The notes under the pieces were generated by a model. The model was not told where the DNA came from, did no database searches, and worked only from the letters and a program-made list of their open reading frames with translations. From assembly GCA_951799405.1 (NCBI GenBank), contig OX637340.1, positions 248,001 to 312,000 of the forward strand: a DNA stretch of 64,000 nucleotides. The letters run 5' to 3'. A program made the position numbers and the translations under genes. Positions within the stretch are counted from its first letter, which is position 1. Every line of letters begins with the position of its first letter. Source of the stretch: Agapetus fuscipes. Taxonomy: Eukaryota > Arthropoda > Insecta > Trichoptera > Glossosomatidae. Positions 10,790-21,794 of this stretch are shown here, in pieces.

Positions 10790-10880
10790 TCGATATATTT
10801 ATCATTAATTATGTAAAAATAAAACACGAAGTTTTTCTTCACGAGATGATTTATTCCCTCAAACGCTTTCGATGTTATCA
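10790..10880 (-). mobile_element. Penelope pLTR-like fragment
   Basis: On the minus strand CATCGAAAGCGTTTGAGGG is followed by AATAAATCATCTCGTGAAG, closely resembling the arms of the hairpin at 7322-7410. It is one arm only. Confidence 0.45.
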
Positions 10881-11751
10881 CACCATTCACAAGAGAACAA
10901 CCTCTTGTTGTATCATCCTAATACAAGCAAACGCTATGTTTGAGTTTGATGGTAATGTTTTATACTAGCGTTGTAGGAATACGGTAAAAGCGCGCACACA
11001 AAGTAGACATTCCTTGTACTATAATGTTGTAAGTTTTCCCTCAGGATGGCGGCAATAAATCAACACGGGGCGGAGAGACTCTTTTTCACATAAAAAAGCA
11101 AATAACCAAAAACCGATTGAAAACTGTGATAGCTACGCAGCGCCCGAGACGAACAAGTAAATATTTATATGCCGGGACGCTTTGTTATTGAAGGTAAGAT
11201 GAGTTATGTGCAAACTTCGCCGATGTAGATTCGTGTTTTATTAAAACAACCTCGCCTTACCTTCCTCGTGTTGTGTCATCGTAGTCTGAGATGGACTTAC
11301 CTGAAAAAAAAATAGAGAAAAAACTAATCAGTTAAGTGTAAAAATGATTAAATTGAATGTGAAATACAAGACATTATTATAAAGAAAGAAAATCAAGGAT
11401 TTAAAGGGGAAAAAGGTGTACATATACATATATGTACATTTTTAGTTATAGAAATCCTGTGCGGGAGAAACCCTAGATTTCAGAGACTCTAGAGGTCCAG
11501 GAAACTTGTTGTAGTGCCGCAGAGGTGTTGGTGATATGGCGGTTGATGTCCTGATTATTTTGTAGCAGGGCTGTTGACTGCGTAGTGCTGTGTTGTGTGT
11601 TGCGTTGGCATTGTTTTGAGACACTGAAAGGGAGCGGCGATTGATATTGGTTTTGAATACGATACCATTTTTAGATTTTTTTCTTTGCATAGAAAGTTAT
11701 GTTGATTCTTTCACAACATGGGTAAGATAAAAAAGTACCACGATAAAGATA
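10881..11751. other. unassigned DNA
   Basis: No recognised gene. An AT-rich palindromic word, TGTACATATACATATATGTACA, lies near 11416-11440. Confidence 0.3.
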
Positions 11752-11939
11752 GACTCATGCTTGACCGTGCCGGGTCCGAGCCGAGCTTCGGCCGTAGCAC
11801 GGTATTATTGACCGAATTTATGCGTTGCTTCGCTGTCAATCGGTAAAGCGTGAGTGTGTCCATCCAAAACATATGTAACATTAGTTTACCGTTCTACGAC
11901 CGAAGCTCGGCTCGGAACCGAAACGGTCTAGCGTGAGTC
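11752..11939. mobile_element. MITE with ~50-bp imperfect terminal inverted repeats
   Basis: The left end GACTCATGCTTGACCGTG and the reverse complement of the right end GACTCACGCTAGACCGTT match for about 50 bp. This includes the CCGAGCCGAGCTTCGG core, which is GC-rich in AT-rich surroundings. The interior has no coding capacity. The TSD is unclear, so the superfamily is not assigned. Confidence 0.7.
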
Positions 11940-11943
11940 ATCC

Positions 11944-12441
11944 TTAAAACAGTTTTTACAACACTAACATGAGTACCTGGAAAAAGTCCTGGCCTCCTTG
12001 ATTGACCTCATCCACAATCGCCTTACTTCTCTAGTCTCATACGTCTACCACACGACAGTCTACCTCGACATCTTGGTCTGGTTCTTCCCGCTGCCCTGCT
12101 TGGTTCGTCGCTACAACCACATTTTCCAGACTCTGATTGTCCATTTGCAGGATGCGACTCAGCCAATGCAGTCAAATATAAAACTAAACATGAAGCCAAG
12201 GTGACTCCAAAATCACATGTTTATCAACAATAGTCATACATTTTTCATCAAGTACCTACCTATGTATGCGTTTATGTTATTTCGATTATCTAAATTTTTT
12301 ACTTGTGAGGTTTGGAAATCATTAACTTTGTTTCTGGTTATCAAGTAATTGAACATTGTCTTGTAATTGAAGCTTGTCTGTGGGTAACAAACAGAAATCT
12401 CAAATTTTAATATATATCTTTGCAAACTAATATTATAGATT
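11944..12441. other. unassigned DNA
   Basis: Short open frames only. No homology recognised. Confidence 0.3.
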
Positions 12442-12445
12442 GTAG

Positions 12446-12609
12446 TGTAAAGGTCTTTTGGTGTTGGGTGTTATTAAATAAAACTCTTGCATGCCCTTTT
12501 CTTACACGCAAATTTTTATTGTTTTTTCCAAGCTATTGTTTTTGGGAACAAAAGAAGCAGCATTCTAAAATTCAAAATTAACAGCCCTGTTAGGTACAGA
12601 ATCACTACA
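12446..12609 (-). repeat. 3' LTR of the deleted Gypsy-type element
   Basis: 164 bp, differing from the other LTR at only a few positions (GGTCTTTTGG against GGTGTTTGGG, and one T in a T-run). This implies a fairly recent insertion. Confidence 0.85.
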
Positions 12610-12685
12610 GAGGTCCCCTCCAGCATTTGCCAAGGGCAGATGCGATGAAAGTGGTGATCGGTGAATTTTGACTTCTCTTAGGTTT

Positions 12686-13285
12686 TTAGTAGAATCTGTC
12701 TGGAAAGTGTACTTTTCGGCCCGATCTTGTTGTAGTGGTTGTTCGGTGGTTGCTGCTTGTTGCAGCAGTGTTTGCTGTGCCGTTGTTCGGCGGTTGGTTG
12801 TGCTGTAGTTCAGCGGTTGTTGTTTGTTGTGCTGGGCAGCTATGTTGGGCGACGTTCAAACCTCCAGGGCCTCGTTGCGCTGGTTGGAATTGAGGAGTCG
12901 GCTGCAGCGGGAGTTGCCGTAGTTCGGCGGGTTGCTGCTTGTTGCAGCAGTTGCTGTGCCGTAGTTCGGCGGGTTGCTGCATGTTGCAGCAGTTGCTGTG
13001 CCGTAGTTCGGCGGGTTGCTGCTTGTTGCAGCAGTTGCTGTGCCGTAGTTCGGCGGGTTGCTGCTTGTTGCAGCAGTTGCTGTGCCATAGTTCGGCGGGT
13101 TGCTGCTGGTTGCAGCATGGTGGTTGCTGTGCCGTTGTTCGGCAGTGCAGCATGGTGGTCCCGCTGGGCAGCTTTGTTGAGCGACGTCCGATCCTCCAGT
13201 GCCTAGTTGCGCTGGGAGGTATTGGGGAGTCGGCTGCAGCGGGCTGAGGGTTAGTGTGCACTCTCAGGTTGTTTGTGTGGTCCAT
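12686..13285 (-). CDS. residual LTR-element ORF with 14-residue repeats and pol-like C terminus
   Basis: The 199-residue frame has three parts. The N terminus is Pro-rich (residues 1-65). The middle has five or so copies of a 14-residue unit (RHSNCCNKQQPAEL). The C terminus reads TTTTTRSGRKVHFPDRFY. A TRSGR-(x)n-P-D-R-(F/Y) ending is the usual last block of Gypsy integrase polyproteins, so the pol end seems to have been joined to leader sequence by internal deletion. The repeats come from a 42-bp array and are also open in other frames, so translation is not proven. A second short frame, starting MKAKVRIKMPP near 13341, precedes it and stops quickly. No enzymatic domain is left. Confidence 0.5.
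   Translation of the reverse strand: MDHTNNLRVHTNPQPAAADSPIPPSATRHWRIGRRSTKLPSGTTMLHCRTTAQQPPCCNQQQPAELWHSNCCNKQQPAELRHSNCCNKQQPAELRHSNCCNMQQPAELRHSNCCNKQQPAELRQLPLQPTPQFQPAQRGPGGLNVAQHSCPAQQTTTAELQHNQPPNNGTANTAATSSNHRTTTTTRSGRKVHFPDRFY
12917..13131. repeat. 42-bp tandem array, about 5 units
   Basis: Units starting CCGTAGTTCGGCGGGTTGCT occur at 12917, 12959, 13001, 13043 and (CCATAG variant) 13085, exactly 42 bp apart. Further degenerate partial units lie at 12780-12835 and after 13131. A length divisible by three keeps the minus-strand frame open. Confidence 0.9.
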
Positions 13286-13445
13286 AGACCAACGTCGTTA
13301 CGCCGGGTTGGCGGCATTTTGATGCGCACTTTGGCTTTCATTGTTATTTCACTATTTTTGGTGAAAACTTGTTGACACTTGGTTGGAACACAATTTAATT
13401 GGAATAACACCCTTTTTAACTGTTTATTCAAGTCGGGGTCACCAA

Positions 13446-13608
13446 TGTAAAGGTGTTTGGGTGTTGGGTGTTATTAAATAAAACTCTTGCATGCCCTTTT
13501 CTTACACGCAAATTTTATTGTTTTTTCCAAGCTATTGTTTTTGGGAACAAAAGAAGCAGCATTCTAAAATTCAAAATTAACAGCCCTGTTAGGTACAGAA
13601 TCACTACA
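13446..13608 (-). repeat. 5' LTR of the deleted Gypsy-type element
   Basis: 163 bp, paired with 12446-12609. On the minus strand the primer-binding-like site lies directly after its CCTTTACA end. Confidence 0.85.
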
Positions 13609-13612
13609 GTAG

Positions 13613-14099
13613 AACTAAAGACAAGGCATTTGTACTCTAATAACACGGGATTTATTTCGTACAGAGCAATAATTAGGGACTGGGTATTAGCGTTGTCTGG
13701 CAGGCCTCCGCTTAATGGGAACGTACAGATAAAATAAACCAGCGTAAATTGCAAATAATACACTCAGCCTCATCACAGCAAGCCGGAGCACTAAGGGGAA
13801 CCGAGGGTACACCAGCCTAATAAATAAATGGCCGACATTCTGGTAATCGTAGATGTACATTTAGTGAACAGGGCATTAGAATTGTTAAGAGGCCTTCCCG
13901 GCAGAGCTCCCCACTCGAAATCCGGGCAAATTTATATTTAAATTGGCACTTACCGAACCCAGTAGTGGGTCAGAGCTTCCATCCACTATCTCTACGGTGC
14001 TGAGTTCGCTGGGAGATTCATTCAAAGCCCTAGAGCAGGCGTGGCCAAGTCAAATAATCTTGCTGGCGAATAATGGCTGACAAATAAACTTTTTCACGA
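13613..14099. other. unassigned DNA
   Basis: No recognised gene or repeat family. Somewhat GC-richer at 13880-14040. Confidence 0.3.
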
Positions 14100-14301
14100 G
14101 GTCTTCCTAAAAACATAGTTCACTTACTATGAGAAGTAACACTCAATCAAAGGTTAAATCCACGATTTCTCAAATAAGGGAATTTGCATTTATTTTATTT
14201 GAAGGATTTTCACACTTTCGTAGTGTTTTCTCTTGTAGAAAGTAATGAAAAACCCACGCTAGCTTCATATGTCACTTATTTAGTTTTCGTAAAAGAAAAA
14301 A

Positions 14302-14437
14302 ATGCATGAAAAAGGTGATGGATATGAATGAATTGAAAGAGGTATGAAAGAGGTATATAAGGTATGAAAAAATGGAGGCAGCTCTGCAGAGGCTCTGGCC
14401 ACCCCTAGCGGAATGGCGACGGAGTAACAGTTACAGT
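14302..14437 (+). mobile_element. RTE-like LINE, extreme 3' coding fragment
   Basis: ATGAAAAAGGTGATGGATAT, then AATTGAAAGAGGTATG and AAATGGAGGCAGCTCTGCAG. This corresponds to the last ~30 codons (MKKxMDMNELKEV...KKWRQLC) of the LINE family also seen at 48733 and, in full-length form, at 43890-43975. It ends CCACCCCTAGCGGAATGGCG and a TTACAGTCACAG tail. An internal short duplication of GAGGTAT has disturbed the frame. Confidence 0.7.
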
Positions 14438-15309
14438 CACAGTATCATTAAGGTGGCGATATAAAGAACATCTCCCGGGTCGGAAAAAGTGCAAGGCGGG
14501 CCGCGGATTTGCCACCTCTGCCTGGAAAGTCTGAAGTGTTGCGGAAGCGGGAATTTAACGTTGAAGAATACAAGAGGTCTGCAATTCATAAATGTTTTTT
14601 TTATGAGGCGGTAAGAGCGGCTTACGGGCAGAATTAAATATTAACTTTTCAGTTTTTTTAGGTTGGAAATGCATTTCGTGGAGTTCTGCATTTTGTTATT
14701 AAAAAAAAATGTCAGTATGAACAAGACATTTCATATATTTTTGGACATAAAAAATGGAATAAAGTTGTAATGACGTACTCATATTGCTGCGTGTTCGCGT
14801 CCTACTGTGATTAAAAGAAAAGAAGACACGTGTGATTCCACTTTTTTTTTGACACACAATTATTTCACAAAGATCTCAGTTAAGTACATGAAACGAAATG
14901 ATTTAAAAGATATATAGGAAAAATAAAGAAAAAAGGGTAATTTTGAATATGGAATAGAAAAACAAAAGATCCTCAACAGAGGGCAGAGGGTAGAGATTGG
15001 AACGAAAATGTGAGAGTTCTTTTAAGTAGAAGACATTTTTTCTAGTACACATTTTTACTTTATAGCAGTCCGAAAGAACTATAAAGTATTGTATTCGTCC
15101 GAATTTTTTTTGAGATTTTGACGGAAATTGTGTTTTAATTTACCTTCATTAATAATACAAACTAAATATTTTGTATGAGATTGAATGAGACCTAAAAATG
15201 ACCGTATTTTATGATATAAAGTCATGTGCAGTCCACTGTACAATTAATTTTATTTGAAATACCTTCATAATACATTTTTTCCATTATATCTTTTATATTG
15301 TTGATTAAA
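14438..15309. other. unassigned AT-rich DNA
   Basis: Short frames only. A slightly GC-rich segment lies at 14470-14580. Nothing recognised. Confidence 0.3.
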
Positions 15310-15470
15310 TTGTTATTATGCTATACCTCACCAAAAAGAAACTAAGCTCTTGTATGTGGTGAGGGGGCTTGTGACATACCAACATTGCTCATGTAAAATT
15401 ACCTCTGATAGACATAAGACAAACAAGCACTAAGGGGACGAAATGTCAAGATATGATAAATCTAGGGTTC
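15310..15470. repeat. dispersed repeat shared with 23.06 and 39.99 kb
   Basis: GCTATACCTCACCAAAAAGA and CTAAGCTCTTGT match 23073-23112. AACATTGCTCATGT and AACAAGCACTAAGG resemble AACATTGCTCATGTGAG and AACAAGAACTAAGG at 39993-40065. Class unknown. Confidence 0.5.
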
Positions 15471-17067
15471 ATCTGTACAACGACAGACATGTTAAGCTTC
15501 GTGTTAATTGTGGGCGCAGATATTGTTCTTCTTGTTTAAGCGCTGCACCATAACACACAATTGTCAGTTAATCCTTGGCTTAGTTAGACCATAACACAAG
15601 CAACCCCTATTCTCAGCAACGACCTGTCTGGAGCACATTAGACCCGCACAATAACTCAGGGTCGTATAATAAAATGCTCAGCCATATAATTATTCCCCGC
15701 ACCATCTCTCGGGGTTCGTTAAGTTATTCATTACGGTCGGTAATGGAAAATTATTTTTAAAGTTTACAGCACTTCGGGTTGGCAGTACCAACCATCAACG
15801 ACCCTCCAAAATTTTACGTTGGGAAATACAAAATTCGAAGCATTTTTTCATTAAATTTAATAACACGAACTGCCGTAGGTATAAATGATCCAGGACAGAT
15901 TTTTGGGTGAAACCAATCTGAAGGGTGTGAAAACATTTTGGGAAGCTTGAAGTAAAAAACAGATGAAAAAGATTTCCCATTTTTTGTATAGGTACGTACT
16001 AAAACTTTAGAAAAAAAATCAGGACAATTTTTTTTTCCATTGGCAGCTAAAATATTATGCAAAATGGAAAATAGACATACGAGTATTTACAAATATACTT
16101 ATACCTACAGTTTACGATTTTTTCATTGCTGTGATACTCCAATAACATCTAAGAGCTTCATTAAGATAGATCTTTGGGTTTTATAAACACAGATCGATCT
16201 ACTTCATGAGCCACCTCTGACCTGGAGAATTTTGCACTGCAGACCCATCGCTCTTTTTAATAATTTCTACAATTCCTCAAAACAAATCCACCACTTTCAA
16301 TAAAAATAGCATATTCGGTCGCGTGCTTTCGACGGATTTAATCATGGAACATAAGTTTTCGCGACACTAAATTTGAGGACCATTTTTTGCAGACACTGAT
16401 TTAGTAGTAAGTGTGGTTATAATGCTTCACTGTGGACACACAAGTATAGCTTGAAGAAGGACTAGACACTGGAAGCAGATACGGTGATCTTATTAACCCT
16501 CGGGTAATTATGGTAAAATGCGGATGGTCTGCACGGCCCATGACAAATGTGTTCCCGCCAACGTGATCGCACTACAAACTGTGTTTCAAGAAAAATGTCT
16601 TTGATACTTTTATTTTATTAACACATTTTCCACTCGCCAGAGCAGGGTTAAGCGAGGGTCATCTAACAAACAAAATTTACAAGACAAGATTTCTTAATGC
16701 TTCGAAATAATATCATCCAATGCTTTTCTTAAAAATTACATCACAAAAATACATTGGTTATTGATTTGCTGTTCTATACATATATAATGTAGACTTTCTA
16801 TACATCATCTTACTGTATTAATTTTTTACTGTAGTAAAGTATTTTTTAAGATAGGATAGAGGCAAAAGTTGGATCACGCATGTTTTCATATTAAATGTTT
16901 TGATTTTTATTTGATTGGAAAAAATCATTCTGGTTTGATGAGAGAACGTTTTTATCATCAAGCTTATGAACGAAATACAAATATTATTCATTTGATAACT
17001 CATATTTGTAATAAAACAAATAAAACCGTGATAACCATGAAAACAACTTTTAACAAAAGGTTATAAA
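15471..17067. other. unassigned DNA
   Basis: Nothing recognised. A 65-codon frame at 16869-17066 has no family I know. Confidence 0.3.
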
Positions 17068-17785
17068 TAAAAAATAAAATTAAAATACTTTTTTAACTTT
17101 GTTACAATTCACTTGAGTTTTATTTTTTATTTTTTAAAAAACACAACCAGTTTCGGGAGAAGCAGTACCTCCCATCTTCAGGTGTAAATATCAACTAACA
17201 TAAAACACAAAATTACCAAATTAAGCAAGGATTTAATTTGTGGTACTGGTGGGGGTAAGTGGGGGGCGGGGTTTAATTGGAAACAAAGAACACCGCCGTT
17301 GCCTAACGAGCAACAGTCACTCTGAGTTCGCCAACCACATCATTGAATCAAACCATTCCTTTCACACTCACACATTAAAACTCCTTCATCCCATCCCCTA
17401 CAAAGGTAAAATTATGAACAATTTTGAAAATCTAGAAATCCAAAAAAATATTAATTCTGAAAATAACCTCTTAAATAATATCCTCTTTCCCAACACTTCG
17501 CCATTACTTTCTTTGTTTCCAATTAAACCCCGCCCCCCACTTACCCCCACCAGTACCACAAATTAAATCCTTGCTTAATTTGGTAATTTTGTATTTTATG
17601 TTAGTTGATATTTACACCTGAAGATGGGAGGTACTGCTTCTCCCGAAACTGGTTGTGTTTTTTAAAAAATAAAAAATAAAACTCAAGTGAATTAATTGTA
17701 ACAAAGTTAAAAAAGTATTTTAATTAATTAAAATGTGCTTTCACAAAGTTACTGCCCAAAATCTAAATAATATAAAAAATAAAAT
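17068..17785 (+). mobile_element. Penelope-derived snap-back element, ~690 bp, containing an ORF end; 14-bp TSD
   Basis: ATAAAAAATAAAAT flanks it at 17068-17081 and 17772-17785. The two ends of this duplication are AT-rich, so its limits may shift by a few bases. Inverted arms at about 17082-17293 and 17510-17705 flank a coding insert. The right arm carries CCTGAAGATGGGAGGTACTG and CTTCTCCCGAAACTGG. It leads to an ATG at 17733 starting MCFHKVTAQNLNNI, and the element ends about 40 nt past that ATG. The order ORF C-terminus, pLTR, ORF N-terminus is what a tandem or circular Penelope-like template would give. Confidence 0.8.
17294..17566 (+). pseudogene. Penelope-like GIY-YIG endonuclease C-terminal fragment
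   Basis: The frame contains SEFANHIIESNHSF, LKLLHPIP, then MNNFENLEIQKN and LLNN, and runs to a stop at 17566. The spacing of a NH motif, a hydrophobic LKLLH block and an N-(F/x)-E-x-LEI block matches the second half of the GIY-YIG domain at the end of Penelope-like polyproteins. The Glu in that block is the expected metal-binding residue. The GIY-YIG signature itself and all of the reverse transcriptase are missing. The last ~20 residues are read through the right inverted arm. Confidence 0.65.
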
Positions 17786-18679
17786 CTTGGAATTTCACGG
17801 TATATTTTGTCTTATCTTGTCTTGACAAGCTGTTCCAGCAAGCAATATCAACGTAGACAAGATGTTCATATGAATTTACCTCTGAGAAAATATAAACCTT
17901 CGTAGGAAAGCTTAAGCCCATATCATATGATGCACTGTACAAATGGTCTACGGATATTGCTACGATACTACTATATATGTGCATGGATTTCGCTACGATC
18001 CCCAAATGGATTGAAAATCGTAGAGGTATGGTTATTTTCATTGAACGCTATTGAAAGGCCTAAGCCGAAATAACTTTTTATGAATAAACTCAAGGAGGCT
18101 TGACCTGACAGTTGAAGCATGAATCGAACCCAAAAAAAGGTTCTGCACTTCAAATGCTCATGCAGGGAGCTCAATATGATGTTGGTATTTTTAGATAAGC
18201 GTTGGATGGATTTACAGAATTGCTCGATTTGATGGGAATAGTTTTACACAGGCCAACTTTTCGGAATAATTTGTTTTCGAATTGGATTTGTTGGTGAAGT
18301 GTTAGTTAAATACAAAAGTTTGGAAAGTGAAACAGAAAAAAATTATGCTGCAAACTTTAATCATGAATGCAATTTCTTTCAATCAAATTAAGAAGATTTT
18401 TTCTGTTCGACAGTTCAGTAAGAAAAGAAACAGCAATGCATGAGAGAGATCTGAGATTCGATTGCATTCAAGTTTTAGACGGTAGAAAGAGAAAAAAAGA
18501 AATCTCGCACGAATAACAAAACCCAGATGAGAGAAAATCATTGAAATAACTTAACAAATAAATAACTTTCAATTACACTAGTCAAAATTAGCGACATGAC
18601 TCCCTCGGCCTTAACGCCGACTAGTTTTTCTTTTAATTTTCTTCTTTTAATTTAATCCGCATTATTTATTAATGATTGT
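17786..18679. other. unassigned DNA
   Basis: Short frames, nothing recognised. Confidence 0.3.
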
Positions 18680-18699
18680 TTGGGCACGCACTTCAGCAT

Positions 18700-19115
18700 T
18701 AATTCCTCAAGTCACCGGGTCAGAATACCTCAAATGATCCCCTCGTCCTCGTCCCTTTGTGTGGAGCCCTCTGTTTGCATCCGCACGCGCCTGAGGGATG
18801 ATAATAGAGTCCCGGACAGCGCCATGACACCCCGGCCGTCCGTCAATCACGGTCAGCTGCGGGACAGACGCAGACCAGGGGCGGTAATTGCGTTTGCCTG
18901 TTGGGTGCGCTTCCCGAAAAAATCCATTATAGAACCGTCCCTGGTGTCAATGTATCCTCATGCTATCAAATATAATATGTACAATGGTAACACACGTTAA
19001 AGAAGAAATGCATGACTGAGTGCAAACGGTGTGAGCAGATTGACTGTTGGGTGCGCTTACCAAAAAGTTACATTATAGACCATCCCTGGTGTCAATGGAT
19101 CTCACGCCATCATTC
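18700..19115. other. GC-richer unique segment with a ~70-bp direct duplication
   Basis: 18899-18969 and 19044-19115 share TGTTGGGTGCGCTT, ATTATAGA and CCATCCCTGGTGTCAATG-like words (first copy CCGTCCCTGGTGTCAATG). An open frame across 18680-19000 has no recognised similarity. It could be a regulatory segment or a decayed repeat. Confidence 0.45.
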
Positions 19116-19227
19116 ATGTGAAGGTTCACATTCGTACAGTAGTAATACGATGTGTTCATTGCTTTGATTCTACACCAAGTTCAAAATGTCTGTTTTCACT
19201 TCTTTTTCAAAATCGTATCTAACATAC

Positions 19228-19510
19228 ATAACTATTTGTATAAATAATTATAAAAAATTATAAAAAACACAGAGTTTTATTTTCACAAATTGAGTATTTA
19301 TTTCCACCTCAAGTACTTTCGACTTATTCACGTCATTATAAAGAGGATCTTGATAATGACGTGAATAAGTCGAAAGTACTTGAGGTGGAAATAAATACTC
19401 AATTTGTGAAAATAAAACTCTGTGTTTTTTATAATTTTTTATAATTATTTATAAAAATGAATTTTCACTGTGTGAATACACAAACTTTAAAAAGTCTAAT
19501 AACTATTTGT
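19228..19510 (+). mobile_element. Penelope-derived snap-back element, 259 bp, 12-bp TSD
   Basis: ATAACTATTTGT flanks the element at 19228-19239 and 19499-19510. The body is a long near-perfect hairpin: AAACACAGAGTTTTATTTTC on the left pairs with GAAAATAAAACTCTGTGTTT on the right, around a GAGGATC-type loop. The right arm carries AATGACGTGAATAAGTCGAAAG. An ATG at 19457 starts MNFHCVNTQTLKSL, and the element ends exactly 42 nt from it. Confidence 0.85.
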
Positions 19511-20824
19511 TTTGATCGTTCATTATCATTCACGCAGAGTGCATATTTCGCATACCTGTCATACAGAATGAAAATGAGATCGTTCCGCCAGGGGCCTTTT
19601 TGAGTTTGAAAGCCTCGTACTCTAAATTCTCACGTCTATTAACAATTTAAGCAAATTTTCTAACTCCGAAAAATGAGTTATTCAAAAGGTTTCATAGAAA
19701 CATACTAAATTGGCCATTTTCATTCCTATTTTAAAGTTTATGATAAATGGCAAAACATATTTTACTTCCATAAAAACTGCGATTCAAGCAACTAAACAGA
19801 AACAAATTAATGCAAAACAGAATGCCACAAATTACTGTGAGAATTATAATATGAAGTCATAAATTAATAAAAGTTTAACAAATCGCCCAAGATACAGGAA
19901 AACCATTCTTCTTAATTCACCAGTGAAGATAAGACTCCTCTCTTCTTTTTTGGAAAGATATCAATATTTCTAAGCACGCTTCTCCGTAAGAACCTTATAA
20001 AAATATATTTATAAATGAATGCAATCAGCTTTGTCACATACAAAATAAATTCCCTCGTACGGCGGCGTACAGACAAATTGAATTCTTGCCGGTCGGTACT
20101 TGATTATATGGAGTACTAGGTATTGTTGGCTTTGCCTGGAATTAGATTAGTCCATGGCCGGTTGGTTCCGATGTAATGGAAGCTGCATACCAACATAGTG
20201 AGCCAGTATTGATATGCTGGAATAAATACAATTGTATACGGAATGACGTGGTTGTGTGAAGACTCTAGAAACCCCTTTCGAGATGGAATAATGTCATTAC
20301 AAAAATCTGCGCAGAAGTCATAAAAGATAACGAGATTTCTAGAAGCAGATCCTTGTGGTATTCAGAGTTAAAGGAAGAAGGTACTGCGAGACTTGGGAGA
20401 ACAAATAGATCTCATAAATCACACGTTGAAGGGGGAAAAACTGATTAGGACATTTGATTAAATACAACACTTTCTTCAGGAAGCATTATGCTCCTTAAGT
20501 AACCTAAGACACAGGAACTTACACCTAGTTGAGGCATATTATTTCTTTGCTTAAGTTAAAAAAACTGCACCCTATGTAAATCTTCTATAAGTAACTTTTT
20601 GTGATTAAGTTATTATTTGTAATTATAATGTGGTCATTCTATCGGAGAAATTAACTCTTTATTTGTTAATAAATGTATGATCAAAGTATCTGCCTACGTT
20701 AAGAGAATTTAGGTTTCAAAAAATACTTACTGGCATGAGTTTTTTATTCAGTTTTGTATCTTTAACTGAGATCATTTTTACTTATTATGTTTACTTAGCA
20801 TTTAGCATATCGTTAGGCATACTA
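19511..20824. other. unassigned DNA
   Basis: No recognised gene or repeat. Confidence 0.3.
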
Positions 20825-21076
20825 AATCTTAATCTAAATCTAAGCCGCAAAGATATATATCATTTAGGATTCAAATTAAACGCATTCCCAAAACCAGACA
20901 TGCATAATTTCGCGCTTACACATGCCGCATGTGGACCTACAATATAAAAACCAAATCTCAAATGAACATAAGCCCTGCAACTCTTGCCGATCTTCCCTGA
21001 AACAGAAGGAAAATTTGCAAAGTGAACCATTTTTTACAGTATGGGTGGTCAGCCTCATACCAACCTATATGTCAAG
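20825..21076 (-). repeat. ~240 bp dispersed repeat, full length
   Basis: Minus strand: TTACTTGACATATAGGTTGG start, GCGGCATGTGTAAGCGCGAA core, TTTGCGGCTTAGATTTAGAT tail. It is in the GCATGTGTAAGCGC subfamily, like the tail of the LINE at 44.1 kb. Confidence 0.85.
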
Positions 21077-21790
21077 TAATACAAACAATAATTATACAAA
21101 TGTGATACAACATACAAATTTAGTATTCCCTATGGATCAGCTCTGTTTAAAATCATCCCTAAGTAAGGAAATAAAGTAAAAATCATTATAAAATCAAACT
21201 TCAAGAAAAAAAAGACATAGAGAAAAGAAAAATAATATAAATTTGGTTTGGTCCCAAAAAACATCGAATTATTCCTTATTTTTCTTGACGCCAAATAGAC
21301 AAAATCTAAGATTCCTATCAGCATCACCGCTGCTGTACTTTCAATAGATTTTATTTCCCCCAAAATCTAGCATTCCTCTGCTCGTAATATCACCTGTCTC
21401 CATAAAGCTCCCGCCACTGCGTAGCTTCTAATAACATATACAGCCAGCGCGCATAAATGTCGCTGATTTGGGAATATTTATTATAATTAAAATCCAGACT
21501 GATCTCGTCGCGTGAAAGAGACGAAACTCGCTCGTTAATCTAAATAAGCTGGGACGATGTGTGGGAGTCGTCAGCGAGGCGGGGCGAGGAGGGTGGATCA
21601 TGTAAGAGGTAACGAGCCGCCCCTGGAGGAGACGGCACGCCACGTGTGTGTAATGACTTCTGTTTGCAATGCTTTATGACTAACTGAGGAATTCTTCATA
21701 AAAAATGAGACAAGTAGAATGTGACTACTTTATTTTGTTGAAATATCATACAAACTCACCTGTTTTCTAGAATCTGTATAGCTCATAACA
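21077..21790. other. unassigned DNA with a GC-rich patch
   Basis: 21500-21660 is clearly GC-richer than its surroundings and includes a CACGTG E-box-like word near 21640. No ORF is recognised. It may be unique, non-repeat sequence. Confidence 0.3.
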
Positions 21791-21794
21791 ACAA

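Larger units (their letters stand above)
12442..13612 (-). mobile_element. internally deleted Gypsy-type LTR element (TRIM-like), 4-bp TSD
   Basis: Two near-identical LTRs (12446-12609 and 13446-13608) enclose about 0.84 kb, with GTAG duplicated at 12442-12445 and 13609-13612. Read on the minus strand, the LTR starts TGTAGTGATT and ends CCTTTACA. It is followed by TTGGTGACCCCGACTTGA (13445 downwards), a primer-binding-site-like sequence starting TGG. Just before the other LTR lies the purine run GGAGGGGACC. No reverse transcriptase or integrase core remains, so movement would need a full-length relative. The 4-bp TSD and the TRSGR ending of its ORF favour Ty3/Gypsy. Confidence 0.85.

Noticed and set aside
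12739..13247. Plus-strand frames of CCxLQQLLCRSSAG type
   Set aside because: Antisense of the 42-bp array; the minus-strand frame ending in TRSGR is the better candidate.
16869..17066. 65-codon frame next to the 17 kb element
   Set aside because: No recognised motif; codon use fits AT-rich background. An exon cannot be excluded but is unsupported.
18680..19000. 106-codon frame in the GC-richer segment
   Set aside because: No recognised family; contains the duplicated block, and the frame does not continue into the second block.
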